From positions 1,654,466 through 1,718,465 of the forward strand of contig NW_003314276.1 in assembly GCF_000143415.4 (NCBI RefSeq): a DNA stretch of 64,000 nucleotides, read 5' to 3'. The notes beneath the pieces were generated by a model that saw only the letters and a program-made list of their open reading frames with translations, had not been told where the DNA came from and did no database searches. The DNA is from Selaginella moellendorffii (Eukaryota > Streptophyta > Lycopodiopsida > Selaginellales > Selaginellaceae). Position 1 is the stretch's first letter. Every line of letters starts with the position of its first letter. Shown here one piece after another: positions 1-11,660 of the stretch. Made by a program: the position numbers and the translations under genes.

Positions 1-40
1 GTAGATCGATCTCTGGCAGCAAACGCCTTCATTTAAATAG

Positions 41-180
41 GATGGAGCATCGCCTTGGAGAAGCCATGTCTTCTTCTTCTTCCTCTTTCTTCTTGATGTG
101 ATGCTACTAAGAAAGATTGGATCTTGTCTAGCTCTCTCACCCTGATTGGCACCGAGGAAAGAAAAAACGATGAAGAATTC
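41..180 (-). pseudogene. 5' fragment of the bZIP gene (duplicate of the start of the 26.7-kb gene)
   Basis: The reverse complement closely matches 26520-26690, which covers the end of the 5' leader and the first codons of the intact bZIP gene. The ATG context, the GAAGAAGAAG-rich leader and the first codons (MASSK-like) can be recognised. The match stops after about ten codons and no further coding sequence follows, so this is a non-functional fragment. Repeat X begins directly beside it at about 181. The preceding part of the same leader reappears at 7130-7330, also on the minus strand. Confidence 0.7.
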
Positions 181-1075
181 TCAATACATTTAGAATATGC
201 CTGAATATTCTAGCATATTACAGTTGATACTTTTTAAAACACTTCTAGGTATATTCTAGCATATTTTATGATCTCGGTTAGAATGTACTTAGATTAGGTT
301 ATAATGTAAAAGAATACATTAAAAAGAATTTATTTTTTTGGATAAGTAGGCCTATTGGCCATAACCTCATAAGTTACATATGAATGCAACAAAAAGATAT
401 AATGCTTGATTCTTGGACTTTTATTACACTTATGTTTAAACTTTTGGCTCAATACTTCGATGCAGACATAGCAATGATATTATATTTGGTTTGTATGAAC
501 TGTTTCCACACATAAAAGTTAGCTTGATTGATTTCGAGCAAAGATTTATTTATCTATATATTCAAGTACTATGGTGGATATGGTTGCAAAGACTTCCTTA
601 CATAGAAAAAGGTCAAGATTTACACTTTCAGGTTGCAATATTATAAACATCTTTACTTTTGACATAATTGATTTTGTATGTTGTATAACTACATTTACAG
701 TGTTGGGAAACTTTAAATAAACTTATCCAAAATGTTGAAGTGATTTAATTACTAAGTGACCTACAGATAAAATATTTAATTATATTTAACATTAGTTATC
801 TTTTATATTAATTCAACATTGCATTATTATATTTAATCTTTATGTGTAAAATAATTAATTAATAATTTAGAAAATAAATAACTCTTTGCATATGGTACTT
901 TGTTTTTAATATTAAATTATTTTATATTCCATTAAACTCAATTAAAAAGATATATATTATAGTGGATGTTGATGGTGTGGTTGTGGCTAATGCTAATATC
1001 CTTCACTAAGTACAAAATGTTATAATTGATATATTAGAGCAAATATATAATGCATATCACAACGTCCAAAACATG
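181..1075 (+). repeat. Dispersed repeat X, copy 1
   Basis: About 0.9 kb of AT-rich DNA that aligns along its length, in the same orientation, with 22850-23690. Shared landmarks are AATACATTTAGAATAT near the left end, AAAAAGATATAATGCTTGAT, and the ATTATAAACATCTTTACTTTT block. Indels separate the copies. I see no convincing terminal inverted repeats, LTRs, target duplication or coding sequence, so the class is unknown. It could be a non-autonomous transposon or a segmental duplicate. Confidence 0.75.
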
Positions 1076-1458
1076 ATGATCCCATCACACTTTCAACCCT
1101 GTTGCAATGCTCCACCACGTTGTTGAGGCCCAGCGTGTAACTCCACCCCAACGATCCCTGCCATCTGAGCGACACCCCATGGGTGAGAGAAGTCCTTTCA
1201 ATTCAGAGTGGATCACTGATTTTGTAGGGGTAGTTTCTATTGTGCAGTGGCTGGTGAAGCAATGCAAGCCCAAATTAGAATGTGATCCACTATGGCAGTC
1301 CTGTATATTCCATAATGCCGATTGATGGCTATATTCTAAACTATGCTGTTTCAATCCAATGGCTCGAAAAATATATGTATCCATATCAAAACAGTATTAT
1401 AAACAGTTTAAACTCTAGTTTGAATTTGATAAGCATGGCATTTTGGACGAGATTCTCG
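1076..1458. other. Unassigned spacer, less AT-rich
   Basis: Open frames occur on both strands, up to 124 codons on the plus strand, but they overlap and match no protein family I recognise. I treat this as non-coding spacer between repeat X and the P450 duplication. Confidence 0.4.
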
Positions 1459-3617
1459 CTGCTCGAGGCGGATTTAGGAGTTAGGAGGACGGGTTCTAGA
1501 TGGGTTGATCTCGCGCTTGATCGTCTCGCCCTTGACACCAAACCGCATCTCGCTCTGGATCGTTCAAGAAGCCTGCGAGTTCACTCGGTGGTGGATGAAA
1601 AGATGCAGATCTCTTGGAACCTCGGCCTCCATCGCGATGGTTCTAAGCGTTTCTGAGGTACTATGAAAGAGCAGATGATTTATCAACCAGTTTGGTTCAA
1701 GAACTCGGAGAAGTTTAACAAACATAACTTTTATAAACTTCTAATGCCACGAACATGCATCACATTTTACTGAGTACAAGCGGCACTCCATGGATAGGCT
1801 TCAAGCCAAACTTCATCGCAGGATTATGGCAGTAGTTCGGTGAAAGCCGGAACAAGAATCGCTGTAGTATCATAGCCAGAATGACTTTGGCTTCGATCAT
1901 CGCAAACGACTGGCCCACGCACACCCGCGGCCCAAACGAAAACGGCATGAAAGCATTTGGATGCTTGCACGCGCTTGAGATCCCATCTTTGAAGCGATCC
2001 GGATTGAATTGGCCTGCATCTTCTCCCCAGAGCTCCTTATCCTGATGCAATCCAACGATTGGAAACGACACAGATACTCCTTTTGGAACGTGTAAATCTT
2101 GCAGCCAAGACTCCTCCACACACTCCCTGGTCATCTCGACTACTGGTGGATACAACCGCAGAGTTTCGTAAAGGATCATTCCCACCTGTTCAAGAATCAA
2201 GAAGTTAAGTTTTGGAATTAGGAGATATTGATCGACTTACGAGCTTGAGCCTGCTGACACTCTCGCCATCAGGAATCTCATTGCCACATACTTCGTGTAC
2301 CTCAGCACGGGCGCGTTCTTGCCATTCAGGATAGCCTCCCAGTAGCATCAAAGTCCAGGTTAGTAGGGCGGCTGTGGTCTCATGGCCCGCAATGTAGAAC
2401 GTCTTGCATTCCTCTATCAGATCACTGCTTGTGAAATTACTGCTGCTGTCACACTCCTTTAGCATCAGTCCGAGTAAGTCATTCCCGTATGTATTGCTCC
2501 CCCCTGACTTCACTGAGTTCCGACGCTCGTCTATGATCCCAGTGATCAGAGAATCCAACTCCTGATGAAGCTTCCACAGTTGGAGGTTGATTGGAAGTGG
2601 GAGAAACCTGTAGCAAGTGATTATGGTTCAGTTCAATAGATGATCGAGCATACCTGAAGCCTGGAATCCAGGAAAAGCTGATGAGTTTGGGGACTAGCTC
2701 TGGGATTTTCTTAGACAATATCTCGAAAACCCTCTGCCCTTCGAGATAGCTAGTTCCAAATGCTGTATGGGAGATAACGTCTCCTGTGAGCTTGCGCACC
2801 TCTCCAGAGATTTCAATCTCGGGATTCTGCTGCCTCGTAGCTTCCCATTGATCAAGCATGCGAAACGTGCACCGTGCGATTGTACCGGTCATTTGCTGTG
2901 TCCAGGAGAATCAGAAACAGAAGATAATAGTATGAATACCCACTTTAATACGTTCATGAAAGAATGCCGGTGCTACGAGTCGGCGGTGATGACCCCATTC
3001 CTCTCCAGTAACACAAACCAATCCACGACCAAGGAACAAGTTCGCAACCCGCAGCCCGCCCACCGATTTATCAAACTGAGAAAACTTCTTAGACAAAACC
3101 TCCCTTACGATCTCAGGCTCCGAGACCAATATCCTTGGCTCAGTTCCCCACCAGAACACAAATCTCTTTCCTGGACCATGATCATCAGAAACGAAGCTTT
3201 GAGATTCATCAGGGACAATAACATACCATATTGCTTCTGCCATTTGAGCAACGCAGGATGTACCCGATGGAAAATGTCGTGGCTGAAACTTTCCATGTTG
3301 TGATCCTTGATGGCGCGCCTCATGTTCTGGATTTCAGCTATTTGGCCTACCATGAACCGGGGTGGAAGCCCCTGAATGCCCTCCTTCTTCAGCTGCGCCG
3401 CGATCGCCCTGGGGCGCCACCAGTAGACCGTCAGGAATCGCCATAGCGCTGCAGTGAAGAGGACGATGCAAGTGCTCAAGATCCATCTCCCTTCCATTTG
3501 CTGGATTAAGGGTAAAATGTGTGGGAGATGTGGGCGAGTGCATTTAAGCCAAGCAGATGGAGTGGATCTATCCCTAAGAAACTACAGGAACTTGTAGCGT
3601 TACACTGTTACTCATTG
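1459..3617 (-). repeat. P450 duplication unit, copy 1
   Basis: This stretch is nearly identical, in the same orientation, to 61832-64000. It includes the whole P450 gene, about 300 bp of 3' flank beginning CTGCTCGAGG, and about 110 bp of 5' flank ending near TAGCGTTACAC. The second copy runs off the window, so the far boundary is not defined. Confidence 0.85.
1760..3497 (-). CDS. Cytochrome P450 monooxygenase, CYP72-clan type (copy 1)
   Basis: Five exons, 3497-3227, 3170-2944, 2895-2654, 2607-2241 and 2185-1760, join with GT-AG introns of 46-56 bp into an uninterrupted 510-residue protein, normal for a plant P450. An N-terminal hydrophobic anchor (about residues 5-25) is followed by tryptophans and basic residues, as expected for an ER-membrane enzyme. 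The I-helix oxygen-binding motif AGHETT is at about 320, the K-helix ExxR (ETLR) at 376-379, FNPDRF at 429-434, and the heme loop FSFGPRVCVG with Cys458. The sequence resembles the CYP72 clan (CYP72/709/714/734), whose members oxidise hormones, terpenoids and fatty acids using O2 and a reductase. The substrate cannot be read from sequence. The ATG at 3497 starts the membrane anchor. A near-identical copy lies at 62142-63904. Confidence 0.93.
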
Positions 3618-3769
3618 GTTAGTGGTGGTTTGTGTGTGGTTGCTCACTCTTCAATGATATTGGACGACATCGCAAGGCAGATTGGCTATTGTAAAAGTAA
3701 ACCCGCAAAGATTTTGTTTAACATATGCCAATAAAAACAATAACATCAATGGAGTGAGGTCGTGAAGGA

Positions 3770-4530
3770 TATGGTTTGGAGAGGGCTTCCACAGTGGATA
3801 GAGGGCCAACATGGAATGCAGGCTCTTGGCATCGGCTAGCACATGGTACTTTCTCAGCGAGAAGAAGGATGTTCTCCCTCAGCTTCTGGAGCCCAATCGA
3901 GCTGGAAGGTATGGCATTCATATTTCTTCCATTGTTTTTTAGTTCTAGGCTTTCGTCCAGGGAGGAAGGCATCCTATTTCATGGGGAGATGGAGCTGGAT
4001 GGGGGCGGTGAGGAAAGATTTTTGCACCATTTGCAAGAGTGGTGGCAAAGTTTTCTGCTGCGATGCTTGTATCACCTCCAGTGCTTGGATCCGCCAATGA
4101 AGTCTGTTCTATGGAGGAGCTCGAGATGCCTCTCATACTGGCATTATGTATTTATTTTTGTTTCAGGAGGAGCCTCTACGTAGATTCTCAAATGGCATGG
4201 CAAAGGTTATCTCATTGCAAGAGGGAAGCACTAACAGGAGTTTCATGCACTCTCACGGAGAAGGAAGACGGAGGAAGGCAAGAAGGCAGAAGAAGAGCTG
4301 ATGAAGCATTTCCTTGTCAGGTGGAAGTCGAGGTCTTACCCTTCATTGCTCTTGGTAAGTCTTTTCTTGCTTATAGACACTAGTCATTCGTACGAAGCAT
4401 CACAGGATCCGCTGAATGAAATGGAGAGCTTCAAGGCTGTATCATGGCTTGCGAATGAAGATGAACCAATTCCATAAAACGTGTGAGGCCATGAAACAAT
4501 GTCCAACACTGTATGAGAATATGTCAAGCA
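3770..4530 (+). pseudogene. CHD3/PICKLE-like chromatin remodeller fragment (PHD finger and chromodomain), frameshifted
   Basis: A PHD finger can be read only by changing frame. CTICKSGGKVFCCDAC lies around 4020-4070, and YHLQCLDPP, the expected second half, follows in another frame at about 4068-4095. Further on, about 4290-4370, a third frame gives FLVRWKSRSY, typical of the first chromodomain in CHD3/Mi-2 proteins. RMKMNQFHKTCEAM at about 4450-4495 resembles the segment after it. No ATPase domain is visible, and frames change at least twice. I infer a decayed 5' part of a CHD-type gene. The match is to the family only, with no gene named. Confidence 0.6.
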
Positions 4531-5029
4531 TATTCTATTATTTAGTGTATTCTAGGCTCTCCTTCACATTTTTGGTACACCAGACAAGGTAGAGTGACTT
4601 CTTGGTTTGTTCACCCTTTGAATCTGCAAAAGGATTGAAGTGAAAAGTTGAGGTTTTGGGTCATGGAATCTGGAACAAGAATTCTTGCAGGATATAAAGT
4701 GGATTGAGCTGATTCTTGTAGCAGAGGAAGCACCACATTATGATCTATCCAATGAATCCAAAATGGCTAGGTTTATGTAGGAATTTGAGGATTTTGATAT
4801 CATGTTCTTTCTTGGATTTGTGTTGGATTTGTAAATGGGGTATATGGGTGGAAGCACTTGATCTTGAAGTGTCTATAAAGTGTTTTTCTTGATTCATTTC
4901 GTGATGGAATGAGCTGCATGCAAGTGATTTTTTGGTCATCAAGATATCTTGAAATGATTTGAGATTTCTAGTGTTTGGTAGATTTGAGTTAATTCACACA
5001 CTTGATTTCATCATGGCTAAGTTCAATGT
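4531..5029. other. Spacer with possible further CHD remnant
   Basis: A short stretch at about 4655-4710 reads GTRILAGYKVD, which could be the start of the second chromodomain of the same CHD fragment. The rest is AT-rich and stop-filled, and I see nothing else in it. Confidence 0.3.
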
Positions 5030-6150
5030 GTATAAGATGCTATTGCAAGAGTCCATCTATGAGTATTATAGTTACTTCAAACAATATATTCATAAGTGTG
5101 AGAGCGTGAACATATAGTGTAATGGAGTTCAGGTGGTAAAGGCATATGTGAATTGTATGCATCTATTTTGGCACAAAGTTTGTGGGAAGTGCCTGAAGAA
5201 GCTGGACAAAGTTATACAATATGCTATCACTCAAGAACACAAGAGGTTGTTTTAGCAAAGAAAAACGGTGTACAAGGAGGGCTATCACACAGTGCATTGG
5301 CAGAGATCTACTCCTTCCTCTACTTACTCTACTTAGATGCTCTCTAATGGCACTTTCAAGGAAAGTCAGCAGCAGATGACCAAGAGGTTGAATCGGATAG
5401 AAATAGAGACAAATTCATTGAGGCAACAATAGGCTGGGCATGGCCAAGGCCAAGGATACTCTAGCCGGGGGCGAAGAGTAGTTGATGCAGGAGTAGTATC
5501 AGTTTATGAGTTTTGTCAGCTTTATAGCCATGATAAGGAATGTTAGAGAGCAAAGCAAGAATATATGACATGGGGAAACCATGCTATTGTTTCCACACCT
5601 ACTCCTTGGCCTCCACAACAACAAGGTTTTCAGCACAAGCCTCTGCAGGAGAATGTACAGTTGGTCCAAAACCAAGCCAGATCAAAAAGGAAAAGCTCGG
5701 ACAGATTTAGTGAATCTCGTTCACTTCTCAAGACCACATGACTTCATTGATGATCATATTGGTGTCAATGAGAATGAGGAGTGGATTGCTGGCTCACATC
5801 CGTGGATAGGACAGTTCAAAAGTGATAATATTGGTTATGCAGCAACATGGTTGGCAAGGAGGCATGGGCCTTGGATCTTCTGGATAGGGGTGCTTATATC
5901 CGATTGAGCCAGTCACCATAGTGAATAGACAGGGTGTGGGAATAGAGATCATCTTAGGTGTCCTTGACTCACAGGTGCAATATGTTGAAATGTAAACAAA
6001 GTCTCCAGACACACCAGATTCCCCCTACAACTTGGAAACATTTGCTATCACCACGCAAAGGTAGGAGGCATACTATCCATTGGTGCCACTTTTAGTAGAC
6101 GATGCTTTGCCTTCATGTCAATCGTTCTCAATGAAGAAGGTTGTTTTACA
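5030..6150 (+). pseudogene. Gypsy-type retrotransposon gag-protease remnant
   Basis: Translated across frames, the plus strand shows a typical gag core near 5040-5270 (YYSYFKQYIHKCE, then KVCGKCLKKLDK and ITQEHKRLF). A degenerate zinc-knuckle-like cluster (FCQLYSHDKEC) lies at about 5513-5545. A protease-like stretch follows at about 5900-6110. Several stops and frame changes interrupt it. No LTRs were found, and downstream it meets repeat Y. It is a dead fragment from an element different from those at 41-60 kb. Confidence 0.55.
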
Positions 6151-6219
6151 AATTGTAACTCAAGCTCAGTGTTGAGTTGGAAGCTGAAAAGCTAGTAGTC
6201 ACCCAAGTTGACAAGTTGA

Positions 6220-6875
6220 TGATTTTGCCATCCTTTAGATCTCACCACAACTCCCACTTTCTATATATCCTCTAAGTTAAAAGGATGTCTGTAACATGTA
6301 AACCTAAAAGCTAAGTTATTAAACTTCTGAAAATAATATATTGAGCTTTCCACACTCAAGGGCATAAAGAGTTCTAGCTATTTAAAAACTGGAGACTTCA
6401 TAGGAATTTCATTAGAACAATCTCAATGGAATAAAGAGTAGAGGGTAAGATATAGTGGCAACACCATTACCCATCATTTATCATAATGTGCAATGGCTAA
6501 GATATTAACATTAATATTCAATGCTATGCAATCTAAACAAGCACTTAACCTTATTAGGTGCTACGCTTAGCATTCATAGAATTAAAGACAAACCAGTCAT
6601 AAAAAGGAAATTGCATAAAAACTATAAAAAATAAAGGAAACCTGGTATAGCAAATTCTTCAGTAATATAGTTGTCTTCTATGGTTAATTCTCTTAGAATG
6701 CATCATTTTTATTGACTCTTTGCTCTTGAAAAACTTAATATTCCCAAGTTTCTCTTCAGAATAAAGCATTCAAACATTCTTAAGCAAGTAATTATCATTA
6801 GAAAACACAAACTCGAAAATATAATCATGCACTTTCCAACATATTCAAAATAAACAATGTATTTATACCATGATT
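6220..6875 (-). repeat. Inverted repeat Y, copy 1
   Basis: The reverse complement aligns with 24405-25070 over about 650 bp. Shared blocks include the ACTTAGCTTTTAGG/GAGCTC region, TATTAATGTTAATATCTTAGCC, and TACATTGTTTATTTT. I recognise no protein. The relative order of Y, the F-box piece and the bZIP leader differs between the two sites. Confidence 0.75.
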
Positions 6876-7125
6876 TTAATTATAATATTGATTGGTTGTG
6901 AAACTTTACGACATTTCTTTGAAAACTAAAAAGGTTGACTAAGAGTTATATTTTATTTCCTTTTAAAGTGAAACTATATATATATTTGGAAGAAAAAACA
7001 ACAGCACAATTAAAAGAAACAACATTTTCTAAGTATTCTATATTATTGACATGATTATATTCCTCCATTTTTTAATATTTTGTATAGTGATATAACCATT
7101 TGCTTCTCTCTTGATCAAGTCTCCA
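6876..7125. other. AT-rich spacer
   Basis: I see no gene or repeat match here beyond simple AT-rich sequence. Confidence 0.5.
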
Positions 7126-7129
7126 ACTT

Positions 7130-7330
7130 TTGCAGAAAAAAAGGGGAAGAAAGAGAAGAAAGGAGGAGGATAAACAGATCACACGAGATTAGCTATAGAT
7201 CACAAGCAGAATGGAGCTCCAGAGCATGCATCAGGAGCACTAGGGAGGAAACCCTGGAAGGAGCGAGAGAAACAAAGAGATGCGCATATCTCACACATTC
7301 GTATCGGGCGCTTGGCCCAGCGCTGTCGTG
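7130..7330 (-). repeat. Copy of the bZIP promoter/leader region
   Basis: The reverse complement matches 26220-26500, upstream of the intact bZIP gene. Shared parts include the CT-rich tract, CTCCTGATGCATGCTC and the CCAGCGCTGGGC-like end. Position 7130 corresponds to about 26490, and the piece at 41-180 resumes at about 26520. The two may therefore be halves of one inverted copy now separated by 6.9 kb. Confidence 0.7.
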
Positions 7331-7339
7331 AAATTGCCC

Positions 7340-8424
7340 GAGGAAAATAAAAGTAATAGACGAGACTAAGTAATTCATATTATAAAAAGAAACACAATAT
7401 AAAAGCAAAGGTGTAAATTCTACGAAATTTGCTAGAGTGGAATTTTTCTGAAATGGGAAAGCAACTGCATCTGTAGTAGATAAATTCAAAATGGTTGTAG
7501 ATAAAGACTTCTTCTCCACAAATAAAACAGCTCCATTCAAACATATAGCATTGGATACTTTACCAACACCTTTAGCCAGATTTTCACCTCCAACATCACC
7601 ACCTGTTTCTCCTTGCATATACCATAGATGCATGCTGTTTTTGAATTGAGTGCAGCACAACACACCTGTCCGACCATGGCAGGAAACAAATAAACCATTG
7701 TTCCTGTGTAGCCGCTCATCCCATGGCCAAGTCTGCTTTAATTCAAACCTCAACCCTTCCAAATCCAAAGTGAACAGACCGACATACTCTGGATCATTCA
7801 AATTCTTGTAGTGACCACAAAGCAAATACAAAGTAGTGTTGCCCACCATTTCCCCATATTCTGCAACTGACACCATCCCAATGCTGTGCTAGCAGCCCTC
7901 CAGAATCCCAGTCTCGAGTTGTATACATGAGCTGTTGTAAACATTGTGTAGACACTTCTCACCTTACCTCTGATCTCAACTTTTTTTTCTTCACAAGAAC
8001 GACTTTTTACAAAGCAGACTGTGTATTCCTTGAAGTCTTGACTGATGCCCATGTAAGAGGATGAAATCAGCCCTTTAGCCCTGAGATCTGGGAACGCTCT
8101 AAAGCATCCAGTGACTGGATTGCCTACTAGGACCTGGTTCCATTTCAAAAAGCAGAGCTATAAGAAACCCCACTGTGGGCACACTTCCATCTCTATCCAG
8201 TTGAAGGCGTTGCTGTTGTTAAATGGGTTGCCCCTGAACATGCACAACGTGCCTGCAAGAACATAAGGAATAGCTGCTGGAATGTTTGCCTGTGCATGCC
8301 GCACGCCAAAGCCTGGGGAGTCGATCAATTCCCGCCACCGTTTGCACACTGCTCTCATCTGCCAGACATCGCGCAGCGGCAGCTGCTGCAACACCTCCTC
8401 CTCAAGTTCTTGATTCATTTGCAA
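7340..8424 (-). pseudogene. F-box protein pseudogene
   Basis: The minus strand opens with an F-box (residues about 6-45: LEEEVLQQLPLRDVWQMRAV then CKRWRELI), the motif that links substrate receptors to SCF ubiquitin ligases. A C-terminal region resembles plant F-box/kelch-like proteins (FKEYTVCFVKSRS, LDLEGLRFELKQTWPWD, ICLNGAVLFVEKKS). An in-frame TAG at 8158-8160 cuts the protein after 88 codons. A second break, a frameshift, occurs near 7870, after GFWRAA. Without these the protein would be about 360 residues. The C-terminus runs into the duplicated bZIP leader. A second, more rearranged piece of the same gene lies at 25370-25900 in the opposite orientation. Confidence 0.7.
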
Positions 8425-9039
8425 CCCTAATGATCTTAACCTATTTTTAAAAGGTAATCATAAGGATCGTGAACTCATCCCTCCATGAGAGCCAACTTCT
8501 CCCGTGTTAAAACCCAGCACAAAACCTGAAAATAGAATTTCCTCTGAAAGAACGAAAAGATCTTACCTATTCTTAGCTAGGGCATCCTACAAAGATGAGT
8601 GGAAAATTCTTGTGCAGCATATGAGAGATCCAAGCAGGCTCTCCAATTCTAGCCATAGCAGTCCATTGCTAATCCAGCCCTAAAGAAAATTAGGATGGAT
8701 AAGACCCTACACACATGTATATCCAACACTACAAAGGACGATCACTTGACATACCCATCCATAAACCTTTATACTTGACCAACACAAGCTCTTGGGCCTC
8801 CATTTCTACCACTTGGCACTGCTTCTTCTTTTGCAAACTTTGAGGCTAAAGAGTTGCAGTAAAGAAGAGAAATCTGGAGCAAGTGAAACTTTGGTGTCAA
8901 GGAGGAGTTGTGATAAAGAAAATTTCTTTGGCTGCAAGGGTAGAGTAGGAGGGGCTGTGGTAAAAGGAGAGTTTTTCCCTCTTTGGCTACAACTTCCTAG
9001 TATTGCCCAGCAAATGCTGGATGAGTACAAAAATTAGTA
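8425..9039. other. Unassigned spacer upstream of the F-box pseudogene
   Basis: Both strands have an open frame of about 75-80 codons at 8792-9037, but neither resembles a known family, and such mirrored frames usually arise by chance. I found no RNA gene. Confidence 0.4.
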
Positions 9040-9969
9040 ATTTTATACAATTTTTTTCTTTTGATATTTTTATATGTATATATATATACACACACAATAG
9101 CATAGACTATATATTTAGAACACTGGTATATTCCTAAAAGTGTTAAAGAAGAATTACTAAGTAAATATTATTGGTTAAGATAATATATGCAGTATTACTT
9201 AGGAATATGGGTATATTTAGAATATTAAGATTTTAATAAATTTAATACTCAACCTAGAACAAATTAAAACAAATTTTTTTAGGAATGAGTTTTTTTATAG
9301 TTATAAGAATAAATATATTTAGTACAGAGAAAAACAATAAAATAAGAATTACAAAAAATAATTTTATTAATTAGATGTTACATGTAAAATATGTTTTTAT
9401 TTGGGATATAAACAAATTTAGAATCGTAAAATGTTAAGAAAACAAATATATTACTACCCAGACTCATAGAAATATAAAGAAGAACTACTAAGATTAATTA
9501 TCATTAATTTAGGTAAGCATCATTTAAATATTATGTGTTTACTTGGAATATGAATAAATATACAACTAAGATTTAAAGAGTTACTTTGCCATGTGTGTTT
9601 CTTAGAATATAGAACAATAAAACTTTAAGAACACTAATCTACTACCCAGACCAAGTAAAACTAAGAAAAGAAATACAAAAAAGATTTTTTATTAATATAT
9701 AAACTATAAATTTAAAACCTTGTTTATATTAAGACTATGAGAACCTATGCATATTTTTCCCACATCTCAACTCTTCCCTAACTTCTGAGCATATTGTAAT
9801 TGCCCAATCAATACATCAGTACAGCTTCTCTATTTATCAACTAAACATATACATAAAGAAGAAATTTGTAAGACAGGGTAAGTGCCATCTTAATTATACT
9901 AACTGATTGAGGCAAGTTTAAATCAATATGAATTTTAATCATAGTATCCAAGCTAGGAAACAATATTCT
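9040..9969. other. Very AT-rich spacer
   Basis: Low-complexity AT-rich sequence with short TATATA runs near 9075-9095. I see no coding sequence or element boundary. Confidence 0.5.
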
Positions 9970-10285
9970 TGGCCCAATAGTTTTGCCACCTAAGCAACAT
10001 CTCCTGTACAATCACCTCAGCAGCCATGCCCTATGGGAACCCCAAATGCTGTTGTTCTTGTGCCCACACAATCCTTTGCAAGAGTTTTCTAAGAGCCAAA
10101 AAAAAATTGATAAGCAATGTAGGAGGGCCACAGAACCACAGTAGGCAACATTTTTTGTCACTTACTGTCCATGGCTTATGCCCCAACAATTCTTTATCCC
10201 AGCACCCAGCCTTCGTCCACAAACAGAGGAAGGTGGAATAGCAAAAGAGTTTGTGCTTACCCCGACTTTGATCAACCACAGTGGA
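9970..10285. other. Unassigned sequence next to a scaffold gap
   Basis: Open frames of 70-80 codons occur on both strands with no recognisable family. The stretch ends at the N run. Confidence 0.35.
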
Positions 10286-10385
10286 NNNNNNNNNNNNNNN
10301 NNNNNNNNNNNNNNNNNNNNNNNNNNNNNNNNNNNNNNNNNNNNNNNNNNNNNNNNNNNNNNNNNNNNNNNNNNNNNNNNNNNNN
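10286..10385. other. Assembly gap, 100 N
   Basis: Exactly 100 unknown bases, a conventional size for a gap of unknown length. The pentamer GTGGA stands on both sides, so the flanks may overlap slightly. Confidence 0.98.
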
Positions 10386-10439
10386 GTGGACTTGACACTC
10401 TCAGCCTTCTGCTACTAGAACTCTTGCATGAGTGAGCAG

Positions 10440-11011
10440 AAGCAATGGGAGATAAAATCCTAGCTCTGCGATCCAGGCAGCCCTAGAGCTTGGTTCTGTA
10501 GTGTGCAGAGAGGTAGCAACACAGCCCAGAAGTGTAGAGCAAGCAATACAAGAGCCCGTAAAATAGGCATGCTGAGAAAATGAAACTCACATAAGAAAGC
10601 AAGAAGCAAGATCTTGACACAAACAGTACCAGGACATGGCTCATTCTAGTGGCGTTGACATAGTGCCTCAGATTTAGATTGCAAATCGGCAACAATGGCA
10701 AGGGCTGTCTCACCATTTCATAAATCCTAGATAAACAAAAACCAATTCACTCGACAGGTGACAGGCGCAGTCACAGTCAACACATTTGCATATGCCACAT
10801 GTTGCAGTGCCTTCTTCTTTTGCCAGCTTGGCCACCTCCTATTGGCCGAGAGCAAACATCAGCATAAGATGTGGTTAAAGAAATATTATTGATTATTCAA
10901 TAAGATGTGGTTAAAGAAATAATCACTTTACAATTACCCCCCATCGGACGGCTGCGATTGGCTGGATCTGGTGGCCTAGAAAGTTTGGCACTCCCTCCTT
11001 ATTATAATAGA
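10440..11011 (-). pseudogene. Fragment of the kinase-locus 5' region (copy of 22160-22830)
   Basis: 10620-10740 matches 22440-22560 (CTCAGATTTGGATTG-like block, then GGGCTGTCTCACCATTTCAT). 10745-10860 matches both 22565-22700 and 20975-21095 (GCAGTCACAGTCAACACATT; CATTGGCC). The segment up to 11011 matches 22735-22820 (GATTGGCTGGATCTGGTGGC). I infer a detached duplicate of the region upstream of the WEE1-like pseudogene. No continuous protein is encoded. Confidence 0.6.
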
Positions 11012-11169
11012 CTAGCACTTGCTTAACATATACTGTGCTGTTAACAAATACTGTTTTGAATGTTAAGTCTAATGAACAAATAAAACAGCTTGCTAATAGG
11101 ACAACATTCTTGATCAAGAATTTGCTTTAGTGCTACAAACAATGTATGGAAGATTTAATATAAGCCTCC

Positions 11170-11660
11170 TTATATACTATGTTGATAGTGAAAGTAGGAC
11201 TCAAAGGGAATAACTATCCTTGGAGTGATGTGTTTTGTACTTTAATGCCTAATACTGCTAGTGATGTGCATCTTGATAAAGCCATATAAAATTGACCATG
11301 GGTGAAAACTGGATATGGCAAGTGTATTCCGACTCAGTCAAATGTTTGGCCTTGACATTTAGAGATTGTAAGGCAATACCCTAGATGCACTAGAAATTGT
11401 CTTCTGGACATTTTAAATGGAATTTTTGTGAATGAAGGTGTGAGTGTGATTTGAGGGATGAAAGCTCGTGTACCTTTGAATTGGCCTAATACAATTTCAT
11501 AGTCTAGAACTGTTAGTAAGGCATGTTAAGTATGAGGCGTGCACCATTACATAGTCCAATCAAGACATATATTCCTTAATAGAATAAAGATAATACCTTA
11601 TTTAAGCAAGAGTTTATGTGGTGGAAGACCAGAAGGAGTAATGGAATTTAAGAATTCAAC
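11170..11660 (-). pseudogene. Helitron helicase, C-terminal motifs
   Basis: Minus-strand translation gives ITPSGLPPHKL, then VLGQFKGTRAFIPQITL, SRRQFLVHLGYCLTISKCQG and FTHGQFYMALSRCTS. These are the last conserved motifs of Pif1-like Helitron helicases, which unwind the donor strand during rolling-circle transfer. Stops and frameshifts interrupt the frame, so it is inactive. Confidence 0.75.

Noticed and set aside
1085-1656. Possible gene next to the first P450
   Set aside because: Overlapping frames on both strands with no family resemblance, partly covering the duplicated P450 3' flank, which shows no conserved frame in copy 2.
3776-4383. Long plus-strand frames (85-135 codons) as novel genes
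   Set aside because: They overlap in different frames across a PHD/chromodomain remnant that needs frame changes, so none is an intact gene.
10162-10435. Open frames crossing the first N run
   Set aside because: They exist only because unknown bases are read as sense; no real protein can be supported.
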